Source: DATKCJ01 sp035513275 (GTDB lineage: Bacteria; Verrucomicrobiota; Verrucomicrobiia; Opitutales; Opitutaceae). From it: a stretch of 7,909 nucleotides of DNA. Location: the NCBI GenBank assembly GCA_035513275.1, contig DATKCJ010000424.1:1-7909 (forward strand), in the 5' to 3' direction. Under the pieces are notes generated by a model, which was given only the letters and a program-made list of their open reading frames with translations, did no database searches and was not told the origin of the DNA. Both the position numbers and the translations under genes were made by a program. Shown here piece by piece: positions 1 through 6,440 of this stretch. Numbering within the stretch: the first letter of the stretch is position 1; each line of letters begins with the position of its first letter.

Positions 1-36
1 TGGCACGTTGGGCCGACAGACAAACGACCCACACCA

Positions 37-1074
37 ATGTCCGACCACGGCATCTTCCTCGGCACCGACAGTGGCGCCACGACGTCAAAAACTGGAGGCA
101 TCCTTGCCGACGGCACGATCATCTCGCAAAAGCTCCGCCAGAGTTCGACGAACTCCGCCGCGGGCACCGAGGCGGTGGTGCGCGGCTGGATCGAAGGCGC
201 GAACGGTTTCCTCGCCGAGCAAAACCTCACCTGGTCGCAGGTGCGGGGCGTCGGCCTCGCGATCCCGGGCCCTTACGAGAGCTACGGCGTGCTCGGTCGC
301 GCGGCGAACCTGCCCGCGAGTTTCGAAGGGTGGAATTTTCACGCCGACTACGGCCGCGCGATCGCCGACGCCGCCGGGCGCTCGATACCGCTCGTCGTCG
401 GCAACGACGGGAACTTCGGTGGCGTCGCCGAGGCCTACCGTGCGCGTGCCGGCCGCAAGGCGGGCGTGGTGATGTTCGCGCCGGGTTCGGGTCTCGGTTG
501 CGCTTACGTCGACCCCAACGGGTTGCCGCTCGAGGGCGACACGCTCTCCGGCATGGAGGGCGGCCACATGCCCGCGGCGTTGCATCTGCTCGGCGGCATC
601 CGGCCGCTGCGCTGCGGGTGCGGACGAGACTGGGGTTGCATCGAAGCCTACACGACGATCTCGGGCCTGCCGCAATTGCTCGCCGAGTTTTTGAAGAGGC
701 ATCCGCAGCATCCGCTCGCGGCGTCGGACCAGAGCGAGAAGGACAAGGCGCTCTCGCTGCGTGGGCTCGCGCAGAAGGGCGACGCGCTCGCGAACGAGAT
801 CTTCGACTTCCAGGCGCGAGCGCTCGGGCTGCACGCCGCAAACACGATCATCGCGCTCGACCCGGAGTTCGTCGTCATCGGTGGAGGGCTCATCGATCCC
901 GAGTCGACGACGCCCGAGTTTCGCGAGCGCTATCTGAACGGCATCCGCGACGCAGCGATGCCCTACCTCTGGCCCACGCAGCGCGCGAAGGTGAAGTTCG
1001 TGGCCGCCACGCTGGGCGAACTTTCGCAGGCGATCGGTGCGGCGCTGGTCGCGATGTATTCGTTTGGGAAGTAG
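37..1074 (+). CDS. ROK-family sugar kinase (glucokinase-like)
   Basis: A 345-residue protein of the ROK family, cytoplasmic ATP-dependent hexose kinases that also include sugar-responsive repressors. No N-terminal winged-helix domain is present and the length fits the kinase branch, so it should be an enzyme, not a regulator. Visible motifs in order are an N-terminal phosphate-binding loop (D11-SGATTSK-18), GLAIPGP at 73-79, the catalytic region GND at 122-124 with Asp124 as the probable base, GSGLG at 150-154, E174-GGH-177, and a zinc-binding cluster with Cys193, Cys195 and Cys201 followed by E203. Near the C-terminus is a GGG turn in VVIGGGLID. The cluster reads CGCGRDWGC, one residue longer between the Cys pairs than the usual CxCGxxGC. 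The start gives the P-loop directly after a short lead; the upstream CACACCA is not a Shine-Dalgarno site. It converges on the transporter gene at 1312-2703. Glucose or a related hexose is the likely substrate, but fructose, mannose or amino sugars are possible. Confidence 0.9.
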   Translation: MSDHGIFLGTDSGATTSKTGGILADGTIISQKLRQSSTNSAAGTEAVVRGWIEGANGFLAEQNLTWSQVRGVGLAIPGPYESYGVLGRAANLPASFEGWNFHADYGRAIADAAGRSIPLVVGNDGNFGGVAEAYRARAGRKAGVVMFAPGSGLGCAYVDPNGLPLEGDTLSGMEGGHMPAALHLLGGIRPLRCGCGRDWGCIEAYTTISGLPQLLAEFLKRHPQHPLAASDQSEKDKALSLRGLAQKGDALANEIFDFQARALGLHAANTIIALDPEFVVIGGGLIDPESTTPEFRERYLNGIRDAAMPYLWPTQRAKVKFVAATLGELSQAIGAALVAMYSFGK

Positions 1075-1092
1075 CGCGGAAAGTTGCCTCTG

Positions 1093-1174
1093 TGTAGCCC
1101 TGCGCGTGAGCGCAGGGACTTCGCGCCTTTCGCGAAGTTGTCCGTTGGTCCCGCTCCTTCCGGAGCGGGCTACA
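1093..1174. repeat. Inverted pair of short palindromes (REPIN-like), copy 1
   Basis: An 82-base unit bounded by TGTAGCCC (1093-1100) and its exact inverse GGGCTACA (1167-1174). It contains three perfect 8-bp hairpins: CCCTGCGC with loop GTGA (1098-1117), ACTTCGCG with loop CCTTT (1118-1138, abutting the first) and CCCGCTCC with loop TTCC (1150-1169), which is GGAA on the other strand. The outer two are inverted copies of one element class with different stems. It lies just after the ROK kinase stop codon, between convergent genes, where it could also stop or stabilise transcripts from both sides. No T-run follows the stems, so a classical intrinsic terminator is not supported. Confidence 0.8.
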
Positions 1175-1187
1175 ATCAGATGATTGG

Positions 1188-1297
1188 TGTAGCCCTGCGC
1201 GGAAGCGCGGGGAGGATCGAGGGGCATGCACGGGAATTGTCCCGCTCCTCCCTCCTTCGCCCTGCGAGCTACGGAGGGCACAGCACGGAGCGGGCTA
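1188..1297. repeat. Inverted pair of short palindromes (REPIN-like), copy 2, interrupted
   Basis: A second unit of the same class as that at 1093-1174. The left half is TGTAGCCC followed by a hairpin CCCTGCGC / GCGCGGGG (1193-1212) with loop GGAA and one G-T mismatch. The right half is in inverted orientation: CCCGCTCC at 1241-1248 pairs with GGAGCGGG at 1287-1294 and continues into GGGCTA. In the right half the expected 4-base loop is replaced by 38 bases (1249-1286), which contain another repeat. Confidence 0.75.
1249..1286. repeat. Repeat nested in the loop of another palindrome
   Basis: These 38 bases take the place of the 4-base loop seen in the sister copy at 1150-1169. Inside, CCCTCC (1250-1255) pairs with GGAGGG (1273-1278) around a CCTTCG...CTACGG core. 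A shorter relative of that core, CCTTCG-5 bases-CTACGG, occurs at 6443-6459. The opposite strand reads as SVARRAKEGG in one frame, a peptide I recall as a common by-product of a dispersed repeat in this kind of genome (memory, not checked). Confidence 0.65.
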
Positions 1298-1311
1298 AAT
1301 TCGGATGAACC

Positions 1312-2703
1312 TCAAACTCCCGCCGCCTCGCGCCGTGCGCCGAGATCATTCTCGATCTGGTCCACCTTCGCCTGCGTGAGCGGATACACCCAGATCGCAA
1401 CCGCCTTCAGCACGGCGAACGCGCAGGGCACGAGTGAGAACGTCAACAGGATGCCGAGAATTGCACTCGGCGTCTGCGCGACGTTTCGCACGAAGCCAAA
1501 CTGCGCGAGGAAGAGTGGCAGCAGCACACCTGCGACCATCGAGCCTGTCTTCAGCGCGAACAGCGACGCGGAGTAAACAAGCCCCGTAGCGCGACGGCCG
1601 AACTTCCATTCCCCATAGTCGGCCACGTCGCCATACATCGCCCAGACGAGCGCCGAAGTCGGGCCCATCGCGAGACTCCCCAATGCGTTGAGCGACAGCA
1701 GCAGGCCATAGTTGTCTGTCGGGAGAAAGTAGAACGAACCGTAGCAGACCGCGGTTACCATGGTCAGCACGACTGCGAGTTTACGCTTGTCGATCGAGCG
1801 TGCGACAAAGCTGAGACAGAGCGCCCCGAGCATCTGGCAGAGTGCGTTCGACGAAAGAAACACCGTTGCCTGGTCGAGACCGAATAGAACCGGCGGTGCA
1901 TCGTCGGCGCCAACAACATACTTGAAGTAGAAGAGCGTGCTGCCGGAGCGCAGAATGATGAACGTCGTCGAGAAGACCGATGCGAGGAGCAGCGTGATCC
2001 ACGGCCAGTTGCGCACTAGATCCGAAAGATCCAGCTTCACGTTGGTCTTCTGCGCGGGCGGCGGGGTTACGCGCTCCTTCGTCGTTGCGAAGCAGATGAG
2101 GAACATCGCGACCGACAAGATCCCGAAGATTGCCATCGTGTATTGGAATCCGAGCACCTCGCTGTCGCCGCCCAGCGCTTTCACCATCGGCCGCACACCG
2201 AGCGAGATCAGGAATCCGCCGCCAAACGCGCCGACGAACCGGAAGCTCGACGCCATCGCGCGCGTGCGCGACGACGGACTGATCACGCCGAGGAGCGCGG
2301 AGTAGGGCACGTTGATGGCTGTGTATGCCATCAGCATCAACGTGTAGGTGATGTAGGCGTAGATGAGCTTGCCCGCCTGATCGAAATCGGGATTTGCGAA
2401 GATCAGGTAGCCGCAGATGCCATAGGGCACCGCCATCCAGAGGAGATACGGACGGAATTTCCCCCAACGCGTATTCGTGCGATCGGCGATCACGCCCATG
2501 ATTGGGTCGTTCACTGCGTCCCACAGCCGTACCCAGAGCATCATCGAGACAATCGCGCCCGGCAGGATTCCCCACACGTCCACGTAATAGTACGTGATGA
2601 AGATGTTGAACGTCTGGAAAAACAGGTTCGAGGCGGTGTCGCCGAGTGCGTAGCCGAAGTATTCGCGTTTCGACAGGCCATCGCGGGCAGAGGGGTGCTG
2701 CAT
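1312..2703 (-). CDS. GPH-family (MelB-like) MFS sugar transporter
   Basis: A 463-residue, multi-spanning inner-membrane carrier of the glycoside-pentoside-hexuronide:cation symporter family within the major facilitator superfamily. The N-terminus KREYFGYALGD at 12-22 is typical of the family. The segment WDAVNDPIMG (61-70) corresponds to the cation-site helix of MelB with its two aspartates (Asp62, Asp66). Next comes the loop DRTNTRWGKFRPY (74-86), the conserved loop between helices 2 and 3. About a dozen hydrophobic segments follow and the length matches the family's usual 450-480 residues. The reading frame stays open upstream to an ATG at 2844, but those extra 47 codons run through a dispersed palindromic repeat and lack family similarity, so I chose the ATG at 2703. 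It follows three exported sugar enzymes on the same strand and probably imports their product by H+ or Na+ symport. The exact sugar is unknown. Confidence 0.92.
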   Translation of the reverse strand: MQHPSARDGLSKREYFGYALGDTASNLFFQTFNIFITYYYVDVWGILPGAIVSMMLWVRLWDAVNDPIMGVIADRTNTRWGKFRPYLLWMAVPYGICGYLIFANPDFDQAGKLIYAYITYTLMLMAYTAINVPYSALLGVISPSSRTRAMASSFRFVGAFGGGFLISLGVRPMVKALGGDSEVLGFQYTMAIFGILSVAMFLICFATTKERVTPPPAQKTNVKLDLSDLVRNWPWITLLLASVFSTTFIILRSGSTLFYFKYVVGADDAPPVLFGLDQATVFLSSNALCQMLGALCLSFVARSIDKRKLAVVLTMVTAVCYGSFYFLPTDNYGLLLSLNALGSLAMGPTSALVWAMYGDVADYGEWKFGRRATGLVYSASLFALKTGSMVAGVLLPLFLAQFGFVRNVAQTPSAILGILLTFSLVPCAFAVLKAVAIWVYPLTQAKVDQIENDLGARREAAGV

Positions 2704-2804
2704 CGTGCGCGCAGTAAGGGGAAGCGCCGCGCCGCCGACAAGCCCAACCTTGGGCGAACCATAGAGCAGCGTGGTGGCCGCTTCCCGCCGCCGCGCGCCG
2801 AAGG

Positions 2805-2898
2805 CGCCTTGGAGTGCGCCGCTCCCGCGGCGCTTTCGAGCCACAAGCGGGCGGACAATTCACCCCAAAGCGGCAGGGGACTGCCGCACTCCAAGGCG
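2805..2898. repeat. Long imperfect palindrome (CCTTGGAGTGCG family)
   Basis: Perfect 14-base arms, CGCCTTGGAGTGCG (2805-2818) and CGCACTCCAAGGCG (2885-2898), continue inward with about two-thirds matching over another 18 bases (2819-2836 against 2867-2884). About 30 bases lie between the arms. The element sits in the 274-base gap between the TIM-barrel gene and the transporter gene. I recall similar AAAGCGGCAG...CCGCACTCCAAGG repeats from Opitutaceae genomes. The rest of the gap (2704-2804 and 2899-2977) shows no gene or clear regulatory site. Confidence 0.75.
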
Positions 2899-2977
2899 CT
2901 GTCGCGCACTGAAGCTGGCACCGGGTCGGATTATCGCAAATCCCCGGCCACGGGTCCGGTCCTGTTCCCTTCTCCCC

Positions 2978-3907
2978 TCACAACCGCCCGCCGAGCTTCA
3001 CGAGGAGATCGCGTGTGAGGCGCACGCCTGTGTCCTCGTCGATCTCCTTGCCTTCCCACTCGACACCCACGAATCCGGTGAAGCCCGCGTCCTTCACGAT
3101 CTGCATGTGCCTCCGGAAATCCATCGTGTTCTCCTCGCCGTCGATGCCGAAGCCGAACGCCTTCGCGCTCACGCCCTTCGCGTAGGGCATGCTCTGCTGA
3201 GTGCCGAGATGGAGGTCGTAGCTCAGGCCGGCGCGGCGGTCGCCGTAGTTCCCGAAGTCGGGGAGGATGCCGACTCGCTTGTGCCCCACGAGGTCCATGA
3301 GCGCGGCGAGCCACGCACCGTTCGACGAGAGCCCGCCGTGCGGCTCGACGATCACGCTCAGTCCGTAAGTGTCGCCGATTTCGCAGAGTTTGCGCAGGCC
3401 GGCGGCGGTGCGATCGAGTTGTGTGCCGTAACTTTCGGTCGCCTCGGAAAACGCATTCACGCGGATCGCGTGGCAGCCGAGCTCGCGCGCCGCCTCGAGC
3501 CACGGCACGTGCGCCTGCACGGACTCCTCCTGCTTCGCCGGATCCGGATCGCCGAGACGCCCGCAGTGGTCGCACATGATGAGCACGCTGCGCACGCCTT
3601 CGCCATCGGCCACGCGCTTGAGCTCCGCAGTCACCGCAGGCGTGAAGCCCTCCATGTAGAACTGGTTAACGTATTCGACATTCTTGATCCCGAAGTCGCG
3701 CTTTGAGATCGCGGCGAAGCGCATCTTGTCGCGCGTGCCCGCCCAGAACGCCTTGTTGAGCGACCACTGTGCGAGCGAGATGTCGAACCACGTCTCGCTG
3801 CCGGCGGTGCGCGCCTCGTGATGCGCGGCACCCAGTTTGCTGGAACCGAGCGCGGCCGCGGCGATGCCTGCGGCACTCGTTGCGATGAAAGTTCTGCGGG
3901 TAGTCAT
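2978..3907 (-). CDS. Tat-exported xylose-isomerase-like TIM-barrel protein (sugar isomerase/epimerase family)
   Basis: A 309-residue protein of the AP-endonuclease-2/xylose-isomerase-like TIM-barrel superfamily, which includes hydroxypyruvate isomerase, keto-sugar 3-epimerases and the catalytic subunit of C-glycoside deglycosidases. Residues 1-36 form a signal with a twin-arginine motif (TRRTFI, 3-8), an alanine-rich stretch and possible cleavage near residue 28, so export in folded form is likely. Candidate metal ligands on successive strands are Glu188 (VIVEPHGG), Asp217 (GILPDFGN) and Glu283 (GVEWEG). Lys249 in VSAKAF occupies the usual strand-7 position. The start codon places the twin-arginine motif at the very N-terminus; no clear Shine-Dalgarno is seen. 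It lies 145 bases downstream of the DUF1080 gene on the same strand, which suggests action on a keto-sugar released there. Isomerase, epimerase and eliminase roles all remain possible; the superfamily call is firm, the reaction is not. Confidence 0.85.
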   Translation of the reverse strand: MTTRRTFIATSAAGIAAAALGSSKLGAAHHEARTAGSETWFDISLAQWSLNKAFWAGTRDKMRFAAISKRDFGIKNVEYVNQFYMEGFTPAVTAELKRVADGEGVRSVLIMCDHCGRLGDPDPAKQEESVQAHVPWLEAARELGCHAIRVNAFSEATESYGTQLDRTAAGLRKLCEIGDTYGLSVIVEPHGGLSSNGAWLAALMDLVGHKRVGILPDFGNYGDRRAGLSYDLHLGTQQSMPYAKGVSAKAFGFGIDGEENTMDFRRHMQIVKDAGFTGFVGVEWEGKEIDEDTGVRLTRDLLVKLGGRL

Positions 3908-3956
3908 GCCTTGGAGTCTGAGGGTTGCGCGGTAGCTTGCAGCCCAAAATTACAGA

Positions 3957-3976
3957 GTGGCGCGCAAGCGCGCCAC
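3957..3976. repeat. Short palindrome with GC-AA-GC centre
   Basis: GTGGCGCGC and GCGCGCCAC form a perfect 9-bp inverted repeat around AA. It lies in the 145-base gap between the DUF1080 gene and the TIM-barrel gene. If both genes share a transcript it would form a strong hairpin in the mRNA and could reduce or separate expression of the downstream genes. No T-run follows on the minus strand, so it is not called a terminator. Confidence 0.6.
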
Positions 3977-3998
3977 CTACATCCAGATGGGATCAATC

Positions 3999-4012
3999 GC
4001 CCGCAAGCGGGC
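3999..4012. repeat. Second short palindrome with GC-AA-GC centre
   Basis: GCCCGC and GCGGGC form a perfect 6-bp inverted repeat around AA, 22 bases from the palindrome at 3957-3976. The two share the CGCAAGCG centre but have different outer stems, so they look like members of one repeat class. Confidence 0.5.
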
Positions 4013-4052
4013 TGTTACGTCGTCAAGACTTGAGGCACCGAGTGTTCATTGC

Positions 4053-4856
4053 TCAGTGAGCCAACGGGCGGATCTCGATCTTGCGAAACCACACCGGCTG
4101 CGACTCCGCTTGGAGCGCGATGTGGCCGGAGCTGAGTTGAAGCGGCGCGCCGAGTGCGAGCAGTCGCTGCGCGTCGCGGTCGGAAGGGTCGAGCTGCGGG
4201 TGCTGGTAGCGTAGCACCTCGACGCCGTTGATCCTGTGGATGACTTCGTCGTCGCCGTGCACCTCGACCTCCGCGGTCACCCACTGGTCGATCGGCGAGA
4301 GTTCTCCGCTCGCCTCAATTATGTGGTCGGTCGTGAGCGCTCCGTTCCGCTCCAAGTTCGTGCCGGGCGTGCACGCGTTGCCGGTTTGCTGGCCACCGCC
4401 GGAACCAACGCTGAGAAACTGCACTTCCATGCTCACCGGAAACGCCTGCTCGACGGTCATCGTAAGCGGCGATTGCGAGTGGATCATGACTCCGCTGTTA
4501 AGCTTCGCCCACGGCGGCGAGTCGGCGATCGCCGTGCCCGTGAATCGATACTCCAGACGCAGCACGTAATTCGAGTAGGCGAGGTTTGAGTATATGTGCC
4601 CGAACTGGCCGTCGAACTTCGCGTATTTGTCGTAGGCGACCTTGAGGATGCCGTCCTCGACGCGAAACGTGTCGGCGTAATTCACGCCAAGCGGGTGCTT
4701 GGCGATTTTCACGGTCCAGCCGTCAAGATCCTTGCCGTTAAAGAGCGGAATCCAGCCCCTGTCCGCGGCGGGCGCGTCGGCGGCGTTTAGCGAGGCAACA
4801 GTCGATGCGGCAAGCGCGAGCGCAAGAACGCGGGGGACTAGTAGACGAATTTTCAT
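4053..4856 (-). CDS. Secreted DUF1080 family protein (3-keto-disaccharide / 3-keto-glycoside hydrolase-type)
   Basis: A 267-residue DUF1080 protein with a concanavalin/laminarinase-like beta-sandwich fold. Family members cleave glycosides already oxidised to the 3-keto form. Residues 1-26 are a Sec signal (MKIR, then a leucine/alanine-rich core, cleavage probably near Ala25-Ala26). There is no lipobox cysteine, so it is probably periplasmic and soluble. Family signatures follow: LFNGKDLDGW at 38-47, FRVEDGILKV at 64-73, LNSGVMIHSQ at 119-128, FPVSMEVQFL at 139-148, and the C-terminal GHIALQAESQPVWFRKIEIRPL at 244-265, written here only to mark the domain end. The single domain fills the protein, as is usual. 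The frame is open upstream to 5036, but only the ATG at 4856 puts a signal peptide at the N-terminus and avoids overlapping the preceding gene. It starts 22 bases after the Gfo/Idh stop, which strongly implies co-transcription and a shared pathway. Confidence 0.88.
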   Translation of the reverse strand: MKIRLLVPRVLALALAASTVASLNAADAPAADRGWIPLFNGKDLDGWTVKIAKHPLGVNYADTFRVEDGILKVAYDKYAKFDGQFGHIYSNLAYSNYVLRLEYRFTGTAIADSPPWAKLNSGVMIHSQSPLTMTVEQAFPVSMEVQFLSVGSGGGQQTGNACTPGTNLERNGALTTDHIIEASGELSPIDQWVTAEVEVHGDDEVIHRINGVEVLRYQHPQLDPSDRDAQRLLALGAPLQLSSGHIALQAESQPVWFRKIEIRPLAH

Positions 4857-4878
4857 GGAATGGAACTGGCTTGGACCT

Positions 4879-6234
4879 TCAGATATTCTCCGGCGTCGGA
4901 TGCACCCACGGTGCGCGGTAGGCGCGGGCGAGACCCGCGGTCGCCTTGGCGTCGCCGGGCACGGTGCGCGTCTTGGGATCGTAGGCGACCGGCCGGCCGA
5001 GTTCCAGCGAGAGGTTCGCCAGCGAGCACATCGCACTCGAGATGTGGCCTTGCTCGATGTCGGCGATGGGGCGACCGCGCGTTTCGCGCGCTTTCAGGAA
5101 ATCCTTCAAGTGGTTGTTCTCAACCTCGGCGTAGGCGTTTCCGGGCCGGTTGAAGTCGATGTTTTCGAGGTTGCCCGATGATGAGAGCATGTGGCGCCCT
5201 TCGCGCGCGCCGCCGCCGGCCGGAGTGAAGACACACTCGAGCATCGTCATGTTGAGCGTGCCACCAGTGCCGATGAGGCGGGCTCCCCATTGGTCGCTCC
5301 AATGACGCGGCGGTATCGGGGACACGCCCCAAGTGCGGTGCTCCCACGAGACCTCGAGGCCGGGAAATTGAAACACGGAGCGCTGTGTGTCGGAGATGTT
5401 CGCGCTAAATGGTGGTTTGTCGGTGAGGATGCCGCCGCTCGACTGCACGGAGGACGGCCAGCCGAGGCCGAGGATCCAGCGAACCTTGTCGAGCATGTGC
5501 ACGCCGAGATCGCCGATCTGGCCGTTGCCAAACTCCATCCACGAGCGCCACCCGCGAACCTCATATTGCTCCCGATATGGGATCATGGGCGCGGGTCCGG
5601 TCCAGAGATCGTAATTCAAGTGCGCTGGCACGGCCGCTTCGGGAATGACTCCTGTCGGGCGGCCCGGCAGATAACTGAAGGCCTCCGCGAGACCGACGGT
5701 GCCGAGCCGGCCGCTTGTGATGAATTTCTCGCGAGCCTCGGCGTAGAGCGGGTTGCTACGGCGCTGTGTGTTCACCTGGACGACGCGCTTGTATTTGCGC
5801 GCCGCCGCGACGAGCGCCTCACCCTCGATCACGTCGTGGCCGATCGGTTTCTCAAGATAGAGATCCGCGCCGGCCTGTATCGCGGCGATCGCAGGCAGTG
5901 CGTGCCAGTGGTCCGGTGTGGTGACGATCACCACGTCGAGCGGCGCATGAGCGAGCATCTCGCGATAGTCGGCAAAAGTCGCGGGCACCTCCGGTTGCGT
6001 CCCCGCGGACTGTTTCACAAGGTTCGCCAGCTTGTTCGTGTTGGGATCGCACAGGGAGACGACGTGGATCGGCAGGTTTCGCTGAAAGATGGCGAGGTTG
6101 ACGCCGCCATACCAGCCGGAGCCGATCACACCGACGCGAAGGCGCGGTTTCGAGTCGGAGGCGAACAAACGCGAACCAGCGGCGACAGCGGCACCGGCCA
6201 CGGCAATGGACGAGACGAACTTGCGACGATTCAT
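4879..6234 (-). CDS. Tat-exported Gfo/Idh/MocA family oxidoreductase
   Basis: A 451-residue NAD(P)-dependent dehydrogenase of the glucose-fructose oxidoreductase / inositol dehydrogenase / MocA family. It begins with a twin-arginine signal (NRRKFV, 2-7, then an alanine-rich segment to about residue 25). The Rossmann domain has GVIGSGWYGG (35-44), Asp63 (CDPN) at the end of strand 2, TPDHWH (106-111) and the EKP motif (128-130) with Lys129. The C-terminal catalytic/dimer domain has NYDLWTGPAP (207-216) and GDLGVHMLD (241-249), where Asp242, His246 and Asp249 are likely substrate contacts. Export implies a tightly held cofactor, as in Zymomonas glucose-fructose oxidoreductase. The frame is open to 6429, but the ATG at 6234 puts the Tat motif at the N-terminus and excludes repeat-derived sequence. 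As first gene of the block it probably oxidises a sugar hydroxyl, making the keto-glycoside for the DUF1080 protein downstream. Confidence 0.93.
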   Translation of the reverse strand: MNRRKFVSSIAVAGAAVAAGSRLFASDSKPRLRVGVIGSGWYGGVNLAIFQRNLPIHVVSLCDPNTNKLANLVKQSAGTQPEVPATFADYREMLAHAPLDVVIVTTPDHWHALPAIAAIQAGADLYLEKPIGHDVIEGEALVAAARKYKRVVQVNTQRRSNPLYAEAREKFITSGRLGTVGLAEAFSYLPGRPTGVIPEAAVPAHLNYDLWTGPAPMIPYREQYEVRGWRSWMEFGNGQIGDLGVHMLDKVRWILGLGWPSSVQSSGGILTDKPPFSANISDTQRSVFQFPGLEVSWEHRTWGVSPIPPRHWSDQWGARLIGTGGTLNMTMLECVFTPAGGGAREGRHMLSSSGNLENIDFNRPGNAYAEVENNHLKDFLKARETRGRPIADIEQGHISSAMCSLANLSLELGRPVAYDPKTRTVPGDAKATAGLARAYRAPWVHPTPENI

Positions 6235-6347
6235 GGTGATGGGGCGAATTGGGGGCGCTACTCTTGAAACGGGTGTTCGAAACTCATGCACGCATCGGAG
6301 CCGGGCGTAAAGGCTCGGCTGCGCGTGGGATCGATTCCGCTCCCAGT

Positions 6348-6374
6348 TGTAGCCCGCTCCGTGAGGAGCGGGAC
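6348..6374 (+). repeat. TGTAGCCC palindrome, solitary copy
   Basis: TGTAGCCC leads into a perfect 8-bp hairpin (CCCGCTCC, loop GTGA, GGAGCGGG) and ends in GGGAC. It shares flanks with the elements at 1093-1119 and 1188-1212, which have a different stem, and shares its stem with the inverted copy at 1150-1169. No intact inverted partner lies beside it. Confidence 0.7.
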
Positions 6375-6440
6375 AAGGACTGGTTTGGGGTCCGACCGCC
6401 GCGGGGCGTGCCACTCGAGAGACAAGCAATCGCCCGCATC

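Noticed and set aside
1098..1169. Intrinsic terminator for the ROK gene
   Set aside because: The hairpins are strong, but no T-run follows any of them on either strand; they fit a dispersed repeat family better, though a secondary terminator role is possible.
85..1281. Long minus-strand open frame opposite the ROK kinase
   Set aside because: Arginine-rich, low-complexity translation with no recognisable domain; it mirrors the GC-rich codon pattern of the real gene, and its start lies in a palindromic repeat.
1093..1297. Possible CRISPR array
   Set aside because: Units are palindromes in inverted orientation without regular spacers or repeat length, and no cas gene is present.
1084..1308. 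Small plus-strand frame of 74 codons after the ROK gene
   Set aside because: Composed entirely of palindromic repeats, so the peptide is repeat-derived and not a credible gene.
2143..3706. Two overlapping plus-strand open frames opposite the transporter and TIM-barrel genes
   Set aside because: They cross intergenic repeats and overlap each other; composition is not protein-like and no motifs are seen.
5191..6267. Long plus-strand open frame opposite the Gfo/Idh gene
   Set aside because: No family signatures, while the opposite strand encodes a complete Gfo/Idh enzyme with all its motifs; the long frame is a GC-bias artefact.
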